Source: Shewanella decolorationis S12 | GTDB taxonomy: Bacteria; Pseudomonadota; Gammaproteobacteria; Enterobacterales; Shewanellaceae | DNA length: 64,000 bases | Assembly: GCF_000485795.1 (NCBI RefSeq) | Contig: NZ_AXZL01000053.1 | Coordinates: 50,531 to 114,530 of the forward strand | Reading direction: 5' to 3' | Shown: positions 35,019 through 45,037 of the stretch, in pieces | Position numbering within the stretch: the first letter of the stretch is position 1 | How the letters are laid out: every line of letters starts with the position of its first letter | Position numbers and translations under genes: made by a program | Notes under the pieces: generated by a model | The model's database searches: none | Seen by the model: only the letters and a program-made list of their open reading frames with translations | What the model was told of the DNA's origin: nothing

Positions 35019-36191
35019 ATGAGTAAGCTAAAGGTCGCTTTATTGGTCGATGAATATTTTGGTGGTACAGGTACAGTGTACGGTGGATACGGCTTTCTGG
35101 CCCGTCATCTGATCGCCAAACACTTGCCCAATGAGAACATTGAAGTAGAAGTACTGATAAAAAAAGATTGCAGCAAACAGCGATTAATTCCCCGTCGTTA
35201 TATGATCGATGGTATCAAAGTGTATCGTCTTGCCGCTAAGTTTATGGATTTTATTAATATTAGATTCTTAAAAAAGAAAAACTATGATCTTTTCTTATCC
35301 ATCGAAATGACGACCCATTCCTATCGTATTCTTAAAACAATCCCCAATATCGATAAAAAATTGTTATTCTGGGTTCAAGATCCACGCCCCGATTATGAAT
35401 GGGACGAAATTAATACCGTAAAACTCTTTCCTGAGAAAAGTTATTGGGATAGCAACATTTATCAATTTGTCCACGACCTATGGGCCGCAGGTAAAGTCTC
35501 GTTTATTTCTCAAGCGCGTTTTCTCGATAGAAAAGCGCGGGATCTCTACAACCTCGACGATAAAACCGAGATCAAATACTTACCTAATCCTATCGAGATT
35601 GATCACAGCTTCGATGTCGAAACCCATCCGAAGAAAAATCACATTATCTTTCTCGGTCGCATCGAGTCGGTTAAGCGTGGTTGGTTGTTCTGTGAGATTG
35701 CCAAACTGATGCCAGAATATGAATTTTTCATGCTTGGTCAATCTTTTAGACAGTCGAAGAAAAACCAATCCATCATGAATAACTACCTCGATATCCCTAA
35801 CTTACACTTTGTGGGGCATATTGAGGGTGAGAAAAAGGCGCAGTTGATTAAGGACGCTAAGATTTTAGTGAATACCTCAATCCACGAGGCGCTACCGATT
35901 TCGTTTTTGGAAGCCTTATCCTACGGAACGCTGCTCGTGAGCTGTCGTGATCCCGATGAACTCACCAGCCAATTTGGGGTATTTACTGGCACGGTATTAG
36001 GGGATGGTTTCGATAAAGTCCCACTCTTTGTCGACGGTATCCGCCATTTGATGGAAAACGAGCCACTCCGCCAAGAGCTGGCGCTAAAAGCGGTGAACTA
36101 CATCAAAGCGACTCACAGTATTGAAGATTTTCAGAAAAATATGCAGGAGATTATCTTTAAGCTGGTTGAAGAGACTAAAGCACAAAGCTAA
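35019..36191 (+). CDS. GT4 family glycosyltransferase, AT-rich
   Basis: 390 residues from the ATG at 35019 with GGGGT upstream (an in-frame GTG or ATG at 34998 is less likely). GT-B features: KYLPNPIEID, HIIFLGRIESVKRGWLFCEI, VNTSIHEALPISFLEALSYGTLLVSC (E-x-L-P...E-A-L donor site). It is only distantly related to the two neighbouring GT4 paralogues. Its codons use more A and T and more Lys/Ile/Asn than its neighbours, and the flanks are AT-rich, which hints at acquisition by transfer. Substrate unknown. Confidence 0.88.
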   Translation: MSKLKVALLVDEYFGGTGTVYGGYGFLARHLIAKHLPNENIEVEVLIKKDCSKQRLIPRRYMIDGIKVYRLAAKFMDFINIRFLKKKNYDLFLSIEMTTHSYRILKTIPNIDKKLLFWVQDPRPDYEWDEINTVKLFPEKSYWDSNIYQFVHDLWAAGKVSFISQARFLDRKARDLYNLDDKTEIKYLPNPIEIDHSFDVETHPKKNHIIFLGRIESVKRGWLFCEIAKLMPEYEFFMLGQSFRQSKKNQSIMNNYLDIPNLHFVGHIEGEKKAQLIKDAKILVNTSIHEALPISFLEALSYGTLLVSCRDPDELTSQFGVFTGTVLGDGFDKVPLFVDGIRHLMENEPLRQELALKAVNYIKATHSIEDFQKNMQEIIFKLVEETKAQS

Positions 36192-36195
36192 AAAC

Positions 36196-36218
36196 AAGGC
36201 CGACACTATGTCGGCCTT
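36196..36218. terminator. Bidirectional terminator
   Basis: AAGGCCGAC (36196-36204) and GTCGGCCTT (36210-36218), a perfect 9-bp stem with a 5-base loop followed by ACTTTTTC, between convergent genes. Confidence 0.85.
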
Positions 36219-36226
36219 ACTTTTTC

Positions 36227-37303
36227 TTAAAACAATTTCCAATAGCCTAACTTGCGGCGCATTTTAAAGTGTCGCAGTAGGTTCAATGGCTTAGGTTTAA
36301 GCCAAGCGGTTCCCTTATCGATCAAGGCATCGGTCGCCGCGAGTACACGCTGGCTAGACTGACCATCTCCCGTGGGGTGGATTTGATTGCAATAATCATG
36401 GATATGCGCCATCAAATCATCGGGGCGGCTAAGCGCTCTAGTGAGTGCAGGTTCAATCTCTTCGACTCGGTTAATATCGATTAAATGCGCCTTCGGTGAC
36501 TGATTTTTAAAGGTAACTACAGGCTTACGCTGCATTAAAAACATCAATAAAATCGAAGAAGTATCGCAGAGCATCACATCTCCCGCCTGCAGAAGCGGGA
36601 TCACGTTGTCGGTTTCCACAAACTGCAGGTTCTCATTTTCGAGAGTCTTGTATTGCTCAACAATACTTGGCTTCATCTTAGGGTGGAATTGTACCAGCCA
36701 GCGCCACTGGCTCTTTTGCGACAGGGCTTTAATCTGCTCGAATACCTCAGGCGCACAGGTCAGACTGGGGGAGAATGTCGAGCAAAACAGCACTACAGGC
36801 CGTGGATCATCGGGCTTAATGTAAGGATTATCTTTATTTTCAATAAATAAAGGATCGAGCGCTGGCCAACCCGTTTCAGCCACGGTAAAGGTGCCGATTT
36901 TTTTCTCTAGCTCAAGGAAAGGCAGCGTCGTCGCCGGCCCCTGAGTGCAATACAAGTCAAAGCAATCGCGGATTTCGAAGTGATCTTCTCGCCCCTTATG
37001 ATTCATTTTGCCCGCATTAAAACCGTGGAACACCCCCACTTTTACTCCAGGGATAAAGCTTGGCACTACGTTACCCGGCACGAACACGGCATCGGGTTTC
37101 CATGCCTTAACGGCATCGATATCGGGTAAGCGTTTTTCATCCGCTTTAAGGAATTTGGGGTCAACCTCACGGCCTTCGAGGAACCAACACGCCTCATCGC
37201 CACGCGCCAGAATCACTTGCTGCAGCGGCCTTAGCATCGCATAGGAATAGTTCTGTGCTATGTAGAACAAATAACGTCTTTTATTTGATTTACGCGCTTC
37301 CAC
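36227..37303 (-). CDS. CDP-glycerol glycerophosphotransferase-like protein (TagB/TarB-type fold)
   Basis: 358 residues without a signal peptide. GVFHGFNAGKMNHKGRED, FSPSLTCAPEVF and the late AGDVMLCDTSSILLMFLMQRKPVVTF follow the pattern of the Glyphos_transf family, in which the D-x-S-S stretch binds the CDP moiety. In Gram-positives these enzymes build teichoic acids; in Gram-negatives relatives add glycerol phosphate or related groups to LPS or capsule. It lies between GT4 enzymes, so a role in LPS core decoration is likely, but the donor is not proven. Confidence 0.8.
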   Translation of the reverse strand: MEARKSNKRRYLFYIAQNYSYAMLRPLQQVILARGDEACWFLEGREVDPKFLKADEKRLPDIDAVKAWKPDAVFVPGNVVPSFIPGVKVGVFHGFNAGKMNHKGREDHFEIRDCFDLYCTQGPATTLPFLELEKKIGTFTVAETGWPALDPLFIENKDNPYIKPDDPRPVVLFCSTFSPSLTCAPEVFEQIKALSQKSQWRWLVQFHPKMKPSIVEQYKTLENENLQFVETDNVIPLLQAGDVMLCDTSSILLMFLMQRKPVVTFKNQSPKAHLIDINRVEEIEPALTRALSRPDDLMAHIHDYCNQIHPTGDGQSSQRVLAATDALIDKGTAWLKPKPLNLLRHFKMRRKLGYWKLF

Positions 37304-37322
37304 CGCTTTCTCCTCGGGTAAA

Positions 37323-38408
37323 TTATTTCGCTAGCGCGAGATATTGTTCGGCAATCGCAGTCGCATCCACCTTAGCTAAAATCTCCACATTTTCGAGGGA
37401 TGGCGGCTGGGCGACCACGGCGTCAATCATCTTGGCCAAAGCAGTAGGATTACGACGGGGCACAAGATAGGGAGCCAGATTTCCGGTCAAAATCTCATTC
37501 GGCCCATGTGGGCAATCGGTACTGACCACTGGCGTGCCGCAGGCTAAGGATTCGATTAATACCGTCGGCAATCCTTCGAAATCGGAACTCAGCACCAGAG
37601 CTTTCGCACGTTTGATCCAAGGAAAAGGATTACTCTGGAATCCAGGAATGATTAAGCGCTTCTCGATGCCGTATTTCTTCGCCGCTTTAATCGCCTTCTT
37701 ATGGTTATGGCATAACAGCACTACGGGTAACTGATTTTGGGTCTGTTTAAGGGCCTCAAACAACACATCGTGGCGCTTCTGCTTAGCAAAACGTCCCACG
37801 TGGATCAGATAGTCACCTTGAGGGATTTGCGGATTATCTTGCTGTGACTGAGCAACAATCTCATTAAATTCAAATGGATTGTAGATAGTTCGCATTGATG
37901 CAGGCTGCAAGCGTCCCTTAGCTTGAATCTCTTTGGCGATGCCGTTGGACACAGTGATCAAATGCTGGCCATTGAGCGCTTTTTTCGCCCGCAGTTTCTT
38001 ATAGTAGGCGAAGGGGCCTAACTTAAACTGACGACTCAATTCTTCTTCAACCGATGAATGCACAATCACATAGAGAGGTGTCACCCCAGTTTTGGTCATC
38101 ATCAAATTGGTTTTATCAAGATTGGATAAAAACAGATCGAACTTACCGACTCGGGACTCAATCTCGGCAATCTTTGCCCGTAACTTATCGACCGATGCCC
38201 CTAGGCGTCCAAAGTGATCATAATCTTTATCTTTGTCGGCAAAGCATTGATGTACAGGTAAATTTTCAGGGGTTTCGTAATAACGATTATCTTCCATGAC
38301 CAAAAAATGCGGCTCATGCCCTAGGCTAATAAACTGCTTTGCCAAGGTAATCATGACCTTTTCGGCTCCACCACCCGCTAAACTGTCGATGGCTATGGCT
38401 ATCCGCAT
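37323..38408 (-). CDS. GT4 family glycosyltransferase, paralogue of the 33.6-kb enzyme
   Basis: 361 residues. RIAIAIDSLAGGGAEKVMITL is the acceptor-domain glycine loop; LITVSNGIAKEIQ, TIYNPFEFNEIV, LIHVGRFAKQKRHDVLFEAL and LSSDFEGLPTVLIESLACG form the donor domain. The C-terminal halves of this protein and the GT4 at 33632-34702 are alike over long runs (for example DCPHGPNEILTG), showing duplication. The N-terminal halves differ, so they probably use similar donors on different acceptors. Confidence 0.9.
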   Translation of the reverse strand: MRIAIAIDSLAGGGAEKVMITLAKQFISLGHEPHFLVMEDNRYYETPENLPVHQCFADKDKDYDHFGRLGASVDKLRAKIAEIESRVGKFDLFLSNLDKTNLMMTKTGVTPLYVIVHSSVEEELSRQFKLGPFAYYKKLRAKKALNGQHLITVSNGIAKEIQAKGRLQPASMRTIYNPFEFNEIVAQSQQDNPQIPQGDYLIHVGRFAKQKRHDVLFEALKQTQNQLPVVLLCHNHKKAIKAAKKYGIEKRLIIPGFQSNPFPWIKRAKALVLSSDFEGLPTVLIESLACGTPVVSTDCPHGPNEILTGNLAPYLVPRRNPTALAKMIDAVVAQPPSLENVEILAKVDATAIAEQYLALAK

Positions 38409-38460
38409 GATTTTTCTCCTAAACGATAATCTAAAACTCAGGGTGACAGGCTAACAGTGG

Positions 38461-39483
38461 TTAACTGTGTGTCTGCTGAATAACCTGATCAAATTTCTCT
38501 ATCACGGCTTCAACACTAATTAGCGCCATAAGGTGCTCGCCCTTGGCACGAGTGCCCCATTTCACCTCACCGCTTTGCTGTGAGGCGATGGCCTCTTGGT
38601 AGGCACTCACCACATATTGCTGCGATAAATAAGGCCCAGTGCGACCTGGATTGGAATGGGCATATAAACCTATGACTGGCGTCCCTTGCGTGACCGCCAT
38701 GTGTGCAGGGCCAGTATCGGGCGCTAGCACTAGGCTGGCGCGTTTCAGCAGAGCCAGCAATTGAGTCAAACTGGTTTTGCCGACTAAGTTATCGAGTTTG
38801 GCAGAGCATGCATTGGCAATATCGTCGGCCAATGTATTTTCAAGTGCTGTTGGGCCACCGCAGAGAATGACTCGATAACCCTTATTCACCGCATGTTGTG
38901 CCACGGCGGCATAACGCTCGGGCAGCCAATTACGCTCGGCTTTACTGGCGGCCGCGCAAATGATTAATACCTTCTCGCCATCGGCAATCTGGCGCTGGGC
39001 AAATTCAGTATCAGCTTGAGGGACTGGAATATTCCAACTCGGGGTGATATCGCTAACGCCAATCGCCTTGGCGAATCCCATAAAGCCGTCCAGCACATGG
39101 GGCTTTGCTAAAGGTTCGACCCTATGATTGGTGACCAGCCATTGACCTTCTTTGGCGCGGGCACGGTCGAATCCGACCCGAACCTTTGCCGAAATCGCGA
39201 GGGAGGCTAAGGTCGCACGTAGCGCCACTTGCATGTGTAGCAAGACATCGAAGCGACGGCCTTTTAGCGCCTTATGCAGATTAAGGTAACTGCGCCAGCC
39301 CTGGGATTTATCGAAAATCACAAACTCAATACCGGGCAAGTGCTTTAATAGTTGGTATTCGAGCTTGCCTATCACCCAAGTGATTTTGAGCTGGGGATAT
39401 TGGCGTTGAATCGCCTGCACCATAGCCACGGCATGACAGACGTCACCGATAGCCGATAGCCTAAGCAGGCAGAGAGAATTCAT
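38461..39483 (-). CDS. GT9 family (heptosyltransferase-like) LPS core transferase
   Basis: 340 residues from the ATG at 39483 (MNSLCLLRLSAIGDVCH, the usual GT9 start). VGFDRARAKEGQWL, ICAAASKAERNWLPERYA and LVLAPDTGPAHMAVTQGTPVIGLYAHSNPGRTGPY match heptosyltransferases (WaaF/WaaC/RfaQ group), with the conserved D-T-G-P-x-H donor site. Adds heptose to the inner LPS core. Which position (I, II or other) cannot be settled from sequence. Divergent from kdkA. Confidence 0.88.
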   Translation of the reverse strand: MNSLCLLRLSAIGDVCHAVAMVQAIQRQYPQLKITWVIGKLEYQLLKHLPGIEFVIFDKSQGWRSYLNLHKALKGRRFDVLLHMQVALRATLASLAISAKVRVGFDRARAKEGQWLVTNHRVEPLAKPHVLDGFMGFAKAIGVSDITPSWNIPVPQADTEFAQRQIADGEKVLIICAAASKAERNWLPERYAAVAQHAVNKGYRVILCGGPTALENTLADDIANACSAKLDNLVGKTSLTQLLALLKRASLVLAPDTGPAHMAVTQGTPVIGLYAHSNPGRTGPYLSQQYVVSAYQEAIASQQSGEVKWGTRAKGEHLMALISVEAVIEKFDQVIQQTHS

Positions 39484-39592
39484 GGTGTTGGGATTTAAAC
39501 TCAAGCGAATAGCTCTTAAGGTTATTTGGCGCAAGCTAAGGATCTTAATGTAGAATGGCCGCAGGTGCCACGCTTAAGTCAACAAATCTCCC

Positions 39593-40345
39593 ATGAACGC
39601 ACAAATCAAAATCATAAATACCGCCGATGGCTATATGGCACTTTGCCAAGATACGCCTGAAGACATCACTCCAGCTTGGTTTTCGGTGGATTTCTGGCGT
39701 GAACAAGCCGCGGTAGTGGGATCATCCAAGGGACGTTACACCACTTGGTTTGTAGCATTTGAGCACAATCATTGGGTACTGCGACATTACTGGCGCGGCG
39801 GCCTGATGGAGAAATTCAGTAAGGATGCCTACTTCTATACCGGGCTTGAAAATACCCGCGCCATGGGCGAATTAAGGCTACTTGACTTGCTCTACCGCGA
39901 GCAATTTGCGGTGCCTAAACCTATTGCCGCCAATATTGTGCGCGATGGCTTGTTCTACCGTGCCGACATTATTATCGAGCGGGTCGATGGCGCCGAAGAC
40001 TTGGTCGCTAAGTTAACCAAAGGCGCTATGACTCCAGAGCAGTGGCAAGCTCTCGGCGCCACCATTGCCCAATTTCATCGCCGCGGCGTTTACCATGCCG
40101 ACTTAAACGCGAAAAATATTTTGTGGCAACCACAGCAAGCAGATGGCGTACAAGAACGTTTCTATCTGATTGATTTTGACCGGGGTGAAATCAAAACGCC
40201 CCATGCCCAATGGCAGAAGGCGAACCTTGATAGGTTGCTACGCTCCTTCAATAAAGAACAAGGAAAACAGCCATCGCTTACCTTTACACCCGCCGACTGG
40301 ACGGCTCTGCTAGCGGGCTATCACTCAGTGCTCCCCAAAGCCTAA
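39593..40345 (+). CDS. kdkA: 3-deoxy-D-manno-octulosonic acid kinase
   Basis: 250 residues. Phosphorylates Kdo of the LPS inner core at the 4 position, as in Haemophilus and Vibrio; Shewanella LPS has a phosphorylated single Kdo or Kdo8N. Kinase features: VLRHYWRGG (lysine replaced by Arg-His pattern typical of KdkA), HADLNAKNILW (catalytic Asp and Asn) and LIDFDRGE (metal-binding DFD). Convergent with waaA, 14 bases apart, whose product is its substrate. Confidence 0.93.
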   Translation: MNAQIKIINTADGYMALCQDTPEDITPAWFSVDFWREQAAVVGSSKGRYTTWFVAFEHNHWVLRHYWRGGLMEKFSKDAYFYTGLENTRAMGELRLLDLLYREQFAVPKPIAANIVRDGLFYRADIIIERVDGAEDLVAKLTKGAMTPEQWQALGATIAQFHRRGVYHADLNAKNILWQPQQADGVQERFYLIDFDRGEIKTPHAQWQKANLDRLLRSFNKEQGKQPSLTFTPADWTALLAGYHSVLPKA

Positions 40346-40359
40346 TCACCTAAACGGCG

Positions 40360-41634
40360 TTAGGCTGTTTGGCGCGAGAGTAAGGATTCGGCGAGAGCAA
40401 ACTGACGCTGCAAGGCACCACGATTAGCCTCTACCACGGCAAGGCCTGCCTCAGCGGCTTGTTGGCGTAACACAGGCTGCTCAAAATACTGAATTAAATT
40501 CTCACCCAACTCTTGGCCTGAACTCACAATTCGCAGGCCACCCGCATCTGCCAACATTTGGGTAATTTGGGCAAAGTCCCAATGATTTGGCCCCACCATC
40601 ACAGGCACGTCCATGGCCACGGGTTCTAAGGGATTATGGCCCCCATTTTCAATTAACGTCCCGCCCACAAAGGCTTGATCGGCCGCGCCATAGAAGGTTA
40701 ACAATTCACCCATGGTATCGCCCACCAGCACCTGCGTCGTGGCGGTGATAGCTTGAGCCTCACTGCGGCGCACATATTCAAAACCTTGGCTGGCGACGAC
40801 ATCGGCCACCGCCGCAAACTGCTCCGGATGACGCGGCGCAATCACCAATAACGCCTCTGGCCATTTAGCGAGCAGCTGCTTATGGGCGCTCAGCACGGCA
40901 TCAAACTCACCGGGGTGAACACTCCCAGCCACCCATACGGGCGCATCCTCTTTCCCCCAAGTCTGCCTTAGTTCTCGCGCTAGGGTTAATCGTTCAGGGG
41001 TGATAGTTAAATCAAACTTCAAACTGCCGCAGACTGTGACTCTATCAGCAGGCACCCCAAGGTCGATAAACCGCTGCGCCTCGGCTTGCGTCTGCACCGC
41101 AACCACATCTAAACGTTGCAACATGGGGCGACTCAACTGTGGACGCTTGGCATATTGCGCCGCAGATTTAGCCGACAGCCTAGCATTAGCGAGCATCAAG
41201 CGCACGCCGCGCTTAGCCGCCAGCGCCACGAGATTCGGCCACAGCTCAGTCTCCATAATAATGCACCATTTAGGGGATAACTGGCGCAGAAAGCGGTTCA
41301 CACACCAAGGCAAATCGAAGGGTAAGTAGCAATGCTGCACTTGATCACCAAGGGCTTTACGCACCTCAGCAGAACCCGTGGGGCTTGAGGTTGTGACCGT
41401 AATCTTAAGCTGTGGATGCGCCTGTTGGATCTGACGGATTAACGGAATCGCCGCCAGCGTTTCGCCCATAGAAACCGAGTGGATCAGTAAATCCGTTGGT
41501 GCCAGTCGTGTTAATCCGAAACGTTCGCCCCAGCGGCCACGGTAATCAGGGCTTTTAATGGCACGGAACGCCAAATAGACAATCAGCAGAGGGGATAATA
41601 GATAAAGCAGCACACTGTAAAAAAATCGATTCAT
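40360..41634 (-). CDS. waaA: 3-deoxy-D-manno-octulosonic acid (Kdo) transferase
   Basis: 424 residues from the ATG at 41634, giving the family start MNRFFYSVLLYLLSPLL (membrane anchor); a longer reading from 41706 is untypical. SVSMGETLAAIPLI (catalytic Glu), MTTSSPTGS-type loop (TVTTSSPTGSAEV), ETELWPNL and GGTLIENGGHNPLEP are all present. Transfers Kdo to lipid A precursor. Of normal length; paired with kdkA, which together suggest a mono-Kdo-phosphate core. Confidence 0.95.
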   Translation of the reverse strand: MNRFFYSVLLYLLSPLLIVYLAFRAIKSPDYRGRWGERFGLTRLAPTDLLIHSVSMGETLAAIPLIRQIQQAHPQLKITVTTSSPTGSAEVRKALGDQVQHCYLPFDLPWCVNRFLRQLSPKWCIIMETELWPNLVALAAKRGVRLMLANARLSAKSAAQYAKRPQLSRPMLQRLDVVAVQTQAEAQRFIDLGVPADRVTVCGSLKFDLTITPERLTLARELRQTWGKEDAPVWVAGSVHPGEFDAVLSAHKQLLAKWPEALLVIAPRHPEQFAAVADVVASQGFEYVRRSEAQAITATTQVLVGDTMGELLTFYGAADQAFVGGTLIENGGHNPLEPVAMDVPVMVGPNHWDFAQITQMLADAGGLRIVSSGQELGENLIQYFEQPVLRQQAAEAGLAVVEANRGALQRQFALAESLLSRQTA

Positions 41635-41879
41635 AAAAATCGTGCTTATGAGTTTTTGCCTGATGAATAGTGGCAATGTTAGCATAATATCCCCAAGCGT
41701 CCTCAAGATACGAGTTTCAGCATCTTGAGATTGTTTGGGGATATCAATCGTATTGAATTTTTGTTCATTGGGATGAATCCATACGATTTTAAATTAGGGA
41801 TAATTTACCAGCAGTGTAGCGGTCGTTGGTTAGCCTTCTTTAATCAATTTGTAGCGTTCACTAGCCACTTGGAAAATAT

Positions 41880-42527
41880 ATGAAAACCCGCGACAAAATC
41901 ATCTATGCCAGCCTTGAGCTATTCAATGAGCACGGCGAACGAAATATCACCACCAATCATATTGCCGCTCACCTGAATATGAGTCCCGGGAATCTTTATT
42001 ATCACTTCCGTAATAAGGAAGACATTATCCGCTCGATCTTCAGTCTCTACGAGGCGCACCTCGAATCGGGATTCCAACCCTATGAAGGTGAGCAAGTCAA
42101 TGTGGAGCAATTGATCGGCTATTTCGACGCGATGTTTTACACCCTGTGGCAATTCCGTTTTATGTACGCCAATCTGGCCGATATTCTCGCCCGCGATGAA
42201 GAATTAAAAAGCCGTTATCTGCAGGCGCAGCAGCAAGTATTAACGCGTTCGAGCCACGTGCTGGATAAACTCAAGCAGGATGGTTTTTTAAATATCGACA
42301 ATGACAAAATCACCCAACTTGCCGACACCATTAAGATGATTGTGAGTTTTTGGATTGGTTATCAACTCACCCAATCCAGCACTTCAACCATCACTAAAGG
42401 CATTCTGTACGAAGGTGTACTGCGGGTATTGATGATTTTTAAGGCCTACGCCACCCCAACATCTCAAGCGACCTTCAGCCGTTTAGAGCAACACTATCAC
42501 GAGCTAGCGACCCAAGATTCACTCTAA
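41880..42527 (+). CDS. TetR family transcriptional regulator
   Basis: 215 residues. The N-terminal DNA-binding domain reads RDKIIYASLELFNEHGERNITTNHIAAHLNMSPGNLYYHFRNKEDI, the classical TetR helix-turn-helix with G-N-L-Y-Y-H-F. The C-terminal ligand-binding domain (MFYTLWQFRFMYANLADIL) resembles the group that includes DUF/FabR-neighbour regulators but the ligand is unknown. It precedes kbl-tdh on the same strand by 260 bases and could regulate itself or that operon. Confidence 0.9.
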   Translation: MKTRDKIIYASLELFNEHGERNITTNHIAAHLNMSPGNLYYHFRNKEDIIRSIFSLYEAHLESGFQPYEGEQVNVEQLIGYFDAMFYTLWQFRFMYANLADILARDEELKSRYLQAQQQVLTRSSHVLDKLKQDGFLNIDNDKITQLADTIKMIVSFWIGYQLTQSSTSTITKGILYEGVLRVLMIFKAYATPTSQATFSRLEQHYHELATQDSL

Positions 42528-42541
42528 TCACCGCAAGCCAT

Positions 42542-42584
42542 CGCATTTAGCACTAAACTCAACAGGTTAAAGGTGCTAAATGCG
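42542..42584 (+). promoter_or_regulatory. Long-looped inverted repeat between the TetR gene and kbl
   Basis: CGCATTTAGCAC (42542-42553) and GTGCTAAATGCG (42573-42584) form a perfect 12-bp stem with a 19-base loop and no T tract. It could be an operator or a leader structure. Confidence 0.5.
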
Positions 42585-42786
42585 GGCTCAATTTATACCC
42601 TCTGCGGTGATGCACCCCTCAAGCCGACCATGTTGCACATTAGTTTTTATAATGTAACAACCCCTTTAGCCCTAAACTAATTTATCTAGCTAACCTGCAT
42701 GAAAAAAAGGCTGTAGGCCGATAGGGTTTAGCGTTAGAATGCCGCAACTCCCAGAATCAGAATAAAGTTAACTAAGGAGATATCAG

Positions 42787-43980
42787 GTGGCCTCTACCTC
42801 ATTCTACGCACAGATTAATCAACAGCTTGCCGATGTTAAAGCCGAAGGTTTATATAAAAGCGAGCGTGTTATTGCCTCACCGCAACAGACTGCCATTCAA
42901 GTTAATCACCAAGAAGTTGTTAACTTTTGCGCCAACAACTACTTAGGCTTAGCCAACCACCCAGAACTGATTAAAGCCGCACAGCAAGGCTTAGACAGCC
43001 ACGGCTTTGGTATGGCTTCAGTCCGTTTTATTTGTGGAACCCAAGACATCCACAAACAACTCGAAGCCAGCCTGAGTGAGTTCCTCGGCATGGAAGACAC
43101 GATTCTGTATTCTTCTTGCTTCGACGCCAACGCAGGTCTGTTCGAAACCTTGTTAGATGCCGAAGATGCGATTATCTCCGACGCCCTAAACCATGCCTCT
43201 ATTATCGATGGCGTGCGTTTATGTAAGGCCAAACGTTTCCGTTACGCCAACAACGATATGGCGGATTTAGAGACGCAATTAATCGCCGCAAAAGATGCTG
43301 GCGCGCGCAATATTCTGATCGCTACCGACGGCGTATTCTCAATGGACGGCGTCATCGCCAATCTGCAAGGCGTGTGTGATTTAGCCGATAAATACGGCGC
43401 ATTAGTCATGGTTGATGACTCACATGCAGTGGGCTTTGTTGGTCAAAACGGCCGTGGTTCGCACGAACACTGTGGTGTAATGGGCCGTGTCGATATTATC
43501 ACAGGCACCCTAGGCAAGGCCTTAGGCGGCGCATCGGGCGGTTTCACTTCAGGTAAAAAAGAAGTCATCGACTGGTTACGTCAACGCTCACGCCCTTACC
43601 TATTCTCTAACTCATTGGCGCCTTCGATTGTAACGGCCTCTATCCATGTATTAGAGATGCTCAAATCGGGCCAAGCACTGCGTGAAGCGGTATGGGAAAA
43701 CAGCCGTTATTTCCGCGAAAAAATGTCAGCGGCAGGCTTTACCTTAGGCGGCGCCGACCACGCGATTATCCCAGTGATGATTGGCGATGCCAAACTGGCG
43801 AGCGATTTCGCTAACCGTTTATTAGCAGAACATATTTACGTTATCGGCTTCTCATTCCCTGTCGTGCCAAAGGGACAAGCCCGTATTCGTACTCAAATGT
43901 CGGCGGCACACACCCGTGAGCAACTCGACAAAGCGATTGAAGCCTTTACCCGTATCGCTAAAGAAATGGCGATTATTTAG
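42787..43980 (+). CDS. kbl: Glycine C-acetyltransferase (2-amino-3-ketobutyrate CoA ligase)
   Basis: 397 residues with a GTG start at 42787, supported by AAGGAGA six bases upstream. PLP enzyme of threonine breakdown: cleaves 2-amino-3-oxobutanoate with CoA to glycine and acetyl-CoA. The PLP lysine lies in [10 protein letters not shown], with DDSHAVGF and [10 protein letters not shown] nearby. Operon with tdh, 11 bases downstream, which makes its substrate. Confidence 0.97.
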   Translation: MASTSFYAQINQQLADVKAEGLYKSERVIASPQQTAIQVNHQEVVNFCANNYLGLANHPELIKAAQQGLDSHGFGMASVRFICGTQDIHKQLEASLSEFLGMEDTILYSSCFDANAGLFETLLDAEDAIISDALNHASIIDGVRLCKAKRFRYANNDMADLETQLIAAKDAGARNILIATDGVFSMDGVIANLQGVCDLADKYGALVMVDDSHAVGFVGQNGRGSHEHCGVMGRVDIITGTLGKALGGASGGFTSGKKEVIDWLRQRSRPYLFSNSLAPSIVTASIHVLEMLKSGQALREAVWENSRYFREKMSAAGFTLGGADHAIIPVMIGDAKLASDFANRLLAEHIYVIGFSFPVVPKGQARIRTQMSAAHTREQLDKAIEAFTRIAKEMAII

Positions 43981-43991
43981 GACCCTACAAA

Positions 43992-45017
43992 ATGAAAGCA
44001 CTAAGCAAGTTAAAAGCCGAAAAAGGCATTTGGTTAGTCGATGCGCCTAAGCCTGAAATGGGCCACAACGATCTGCTGATCAAGATTAAAAAGACCGCCA
44101 TTTGTGGCACCGACATGCACATCTACAACTGGGACGAATGGTCACAAAAAACCATTCCTGTACCTATGGTGGTAGGTCACGAATATGTGGGTGAAGTGGT
44201 TGATATCGGTCAAGAAGTGCGTGGCTTTAAAATTGGTGACCGCGTTTCTGGCGAAGGCCATATCACCTGCGGCCACTGCCGTAACTGCCGCGCAGGTCGC
44301 ACCCATTTATGCCGCAACACCTCAGGTGTGGGTGTAAACCGCGAAGGTTCATTTGCCGAATACTTAGTGATCCCAGCCTTTAACGCCTTCAAAATTCCCG
44401 ATGATATCAGCGATGATTTAGCGTCTATCTTCGACCCGTTCGGTAACGCAGTGCACACTGCGCTGTCATTCGACTTAGTGGGCGAAGACGTGTTAATCAC
44501 TGGCGCGGGCCCTATCGGTATTATGGCTGCGGCCGTATGTCGCCACGTTGGTGCTCGCCATGTGGTCATTACCGACGTTAATGAATACCGCTTAGAGTTA
44601 GCTCGTAAAATGGGTGCTACCCGCGCCGTTAACGTGGCTCAGGAAAACCTGAAAGACGTGATGAAAGAACTCGGCATGACCGAAGGGTTCGACGTGGGCC
44701 TCGAAATGTCTGGCGTACCGTCAGCCTTCCACGCCATGTTAGATACCATGAACCACGGCGGCAAAATCGCGATGCTCGGCATTCCAGGTGGCGAAATGGC
44801 GATTGATTGGAGCAAAGTGATCTTCAAGGGTCTGGTCATCAAAGGCATTTACGGCCGTGAAATGTTCGAAACCTGGTACAAGATGGCAAGCTTGATCCAA
44901 TCTGGCTTAGATATTTCGCCTATTATCACGCACCACTACAAGATTGATGATTTCCAAAAAGGCTTCGACGCTATGGGCTCGGGCCAATCTGGTAAAGTCA
45001 TCCTCAGCTGGGATTAA
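43992..45017 (+). CDS. tdh: L-threonine 3-dehydrogenase
   Basis: 341 residues, zinc alcohol dehydrogenase family. Catalytic zinc ligands CGTDMH and GHEYVGEV; structural zinc cysteines [18 protein letters not shown]-binding GAGPIG. Oxidises threonine to 2-amino-3-oxobutanoate, passed on to Kbl. Complete and standard length. Confidence 0.97.
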   Translation: MKALSKLKAEKGIWLVDAPKPEMGHNDLLIKIKKTAICGTDMHIYNWDEWSQKTIPVPMVVGHEYVGEVVDIGQEVRGFKIGDRVSGEGHITCGHCRNCRAGRTHLCRNTSGVGVNREGSFAEYLVIPAFNAFKIPDDISDDLASIFDPFGNAVHTALSFDLVGEDVLITGAGPIGIMAAAVCRHVGARHVVITDVNEYRLELARKMGATRAVNVAQENLKDVMKELGMTEGFDVGLEMSGVPSAFHAMLDTMNHGGKIAMLGIPGGEMAIDWSKVIFKGLVIKGIYGREMFETWYKMASLIQSGLDISPIITHHYKIDDFQKGFDAMGSGQSGKVILSWD

Positions 45018-45037
45018 TTCTCTCAGCGATGCCAATC

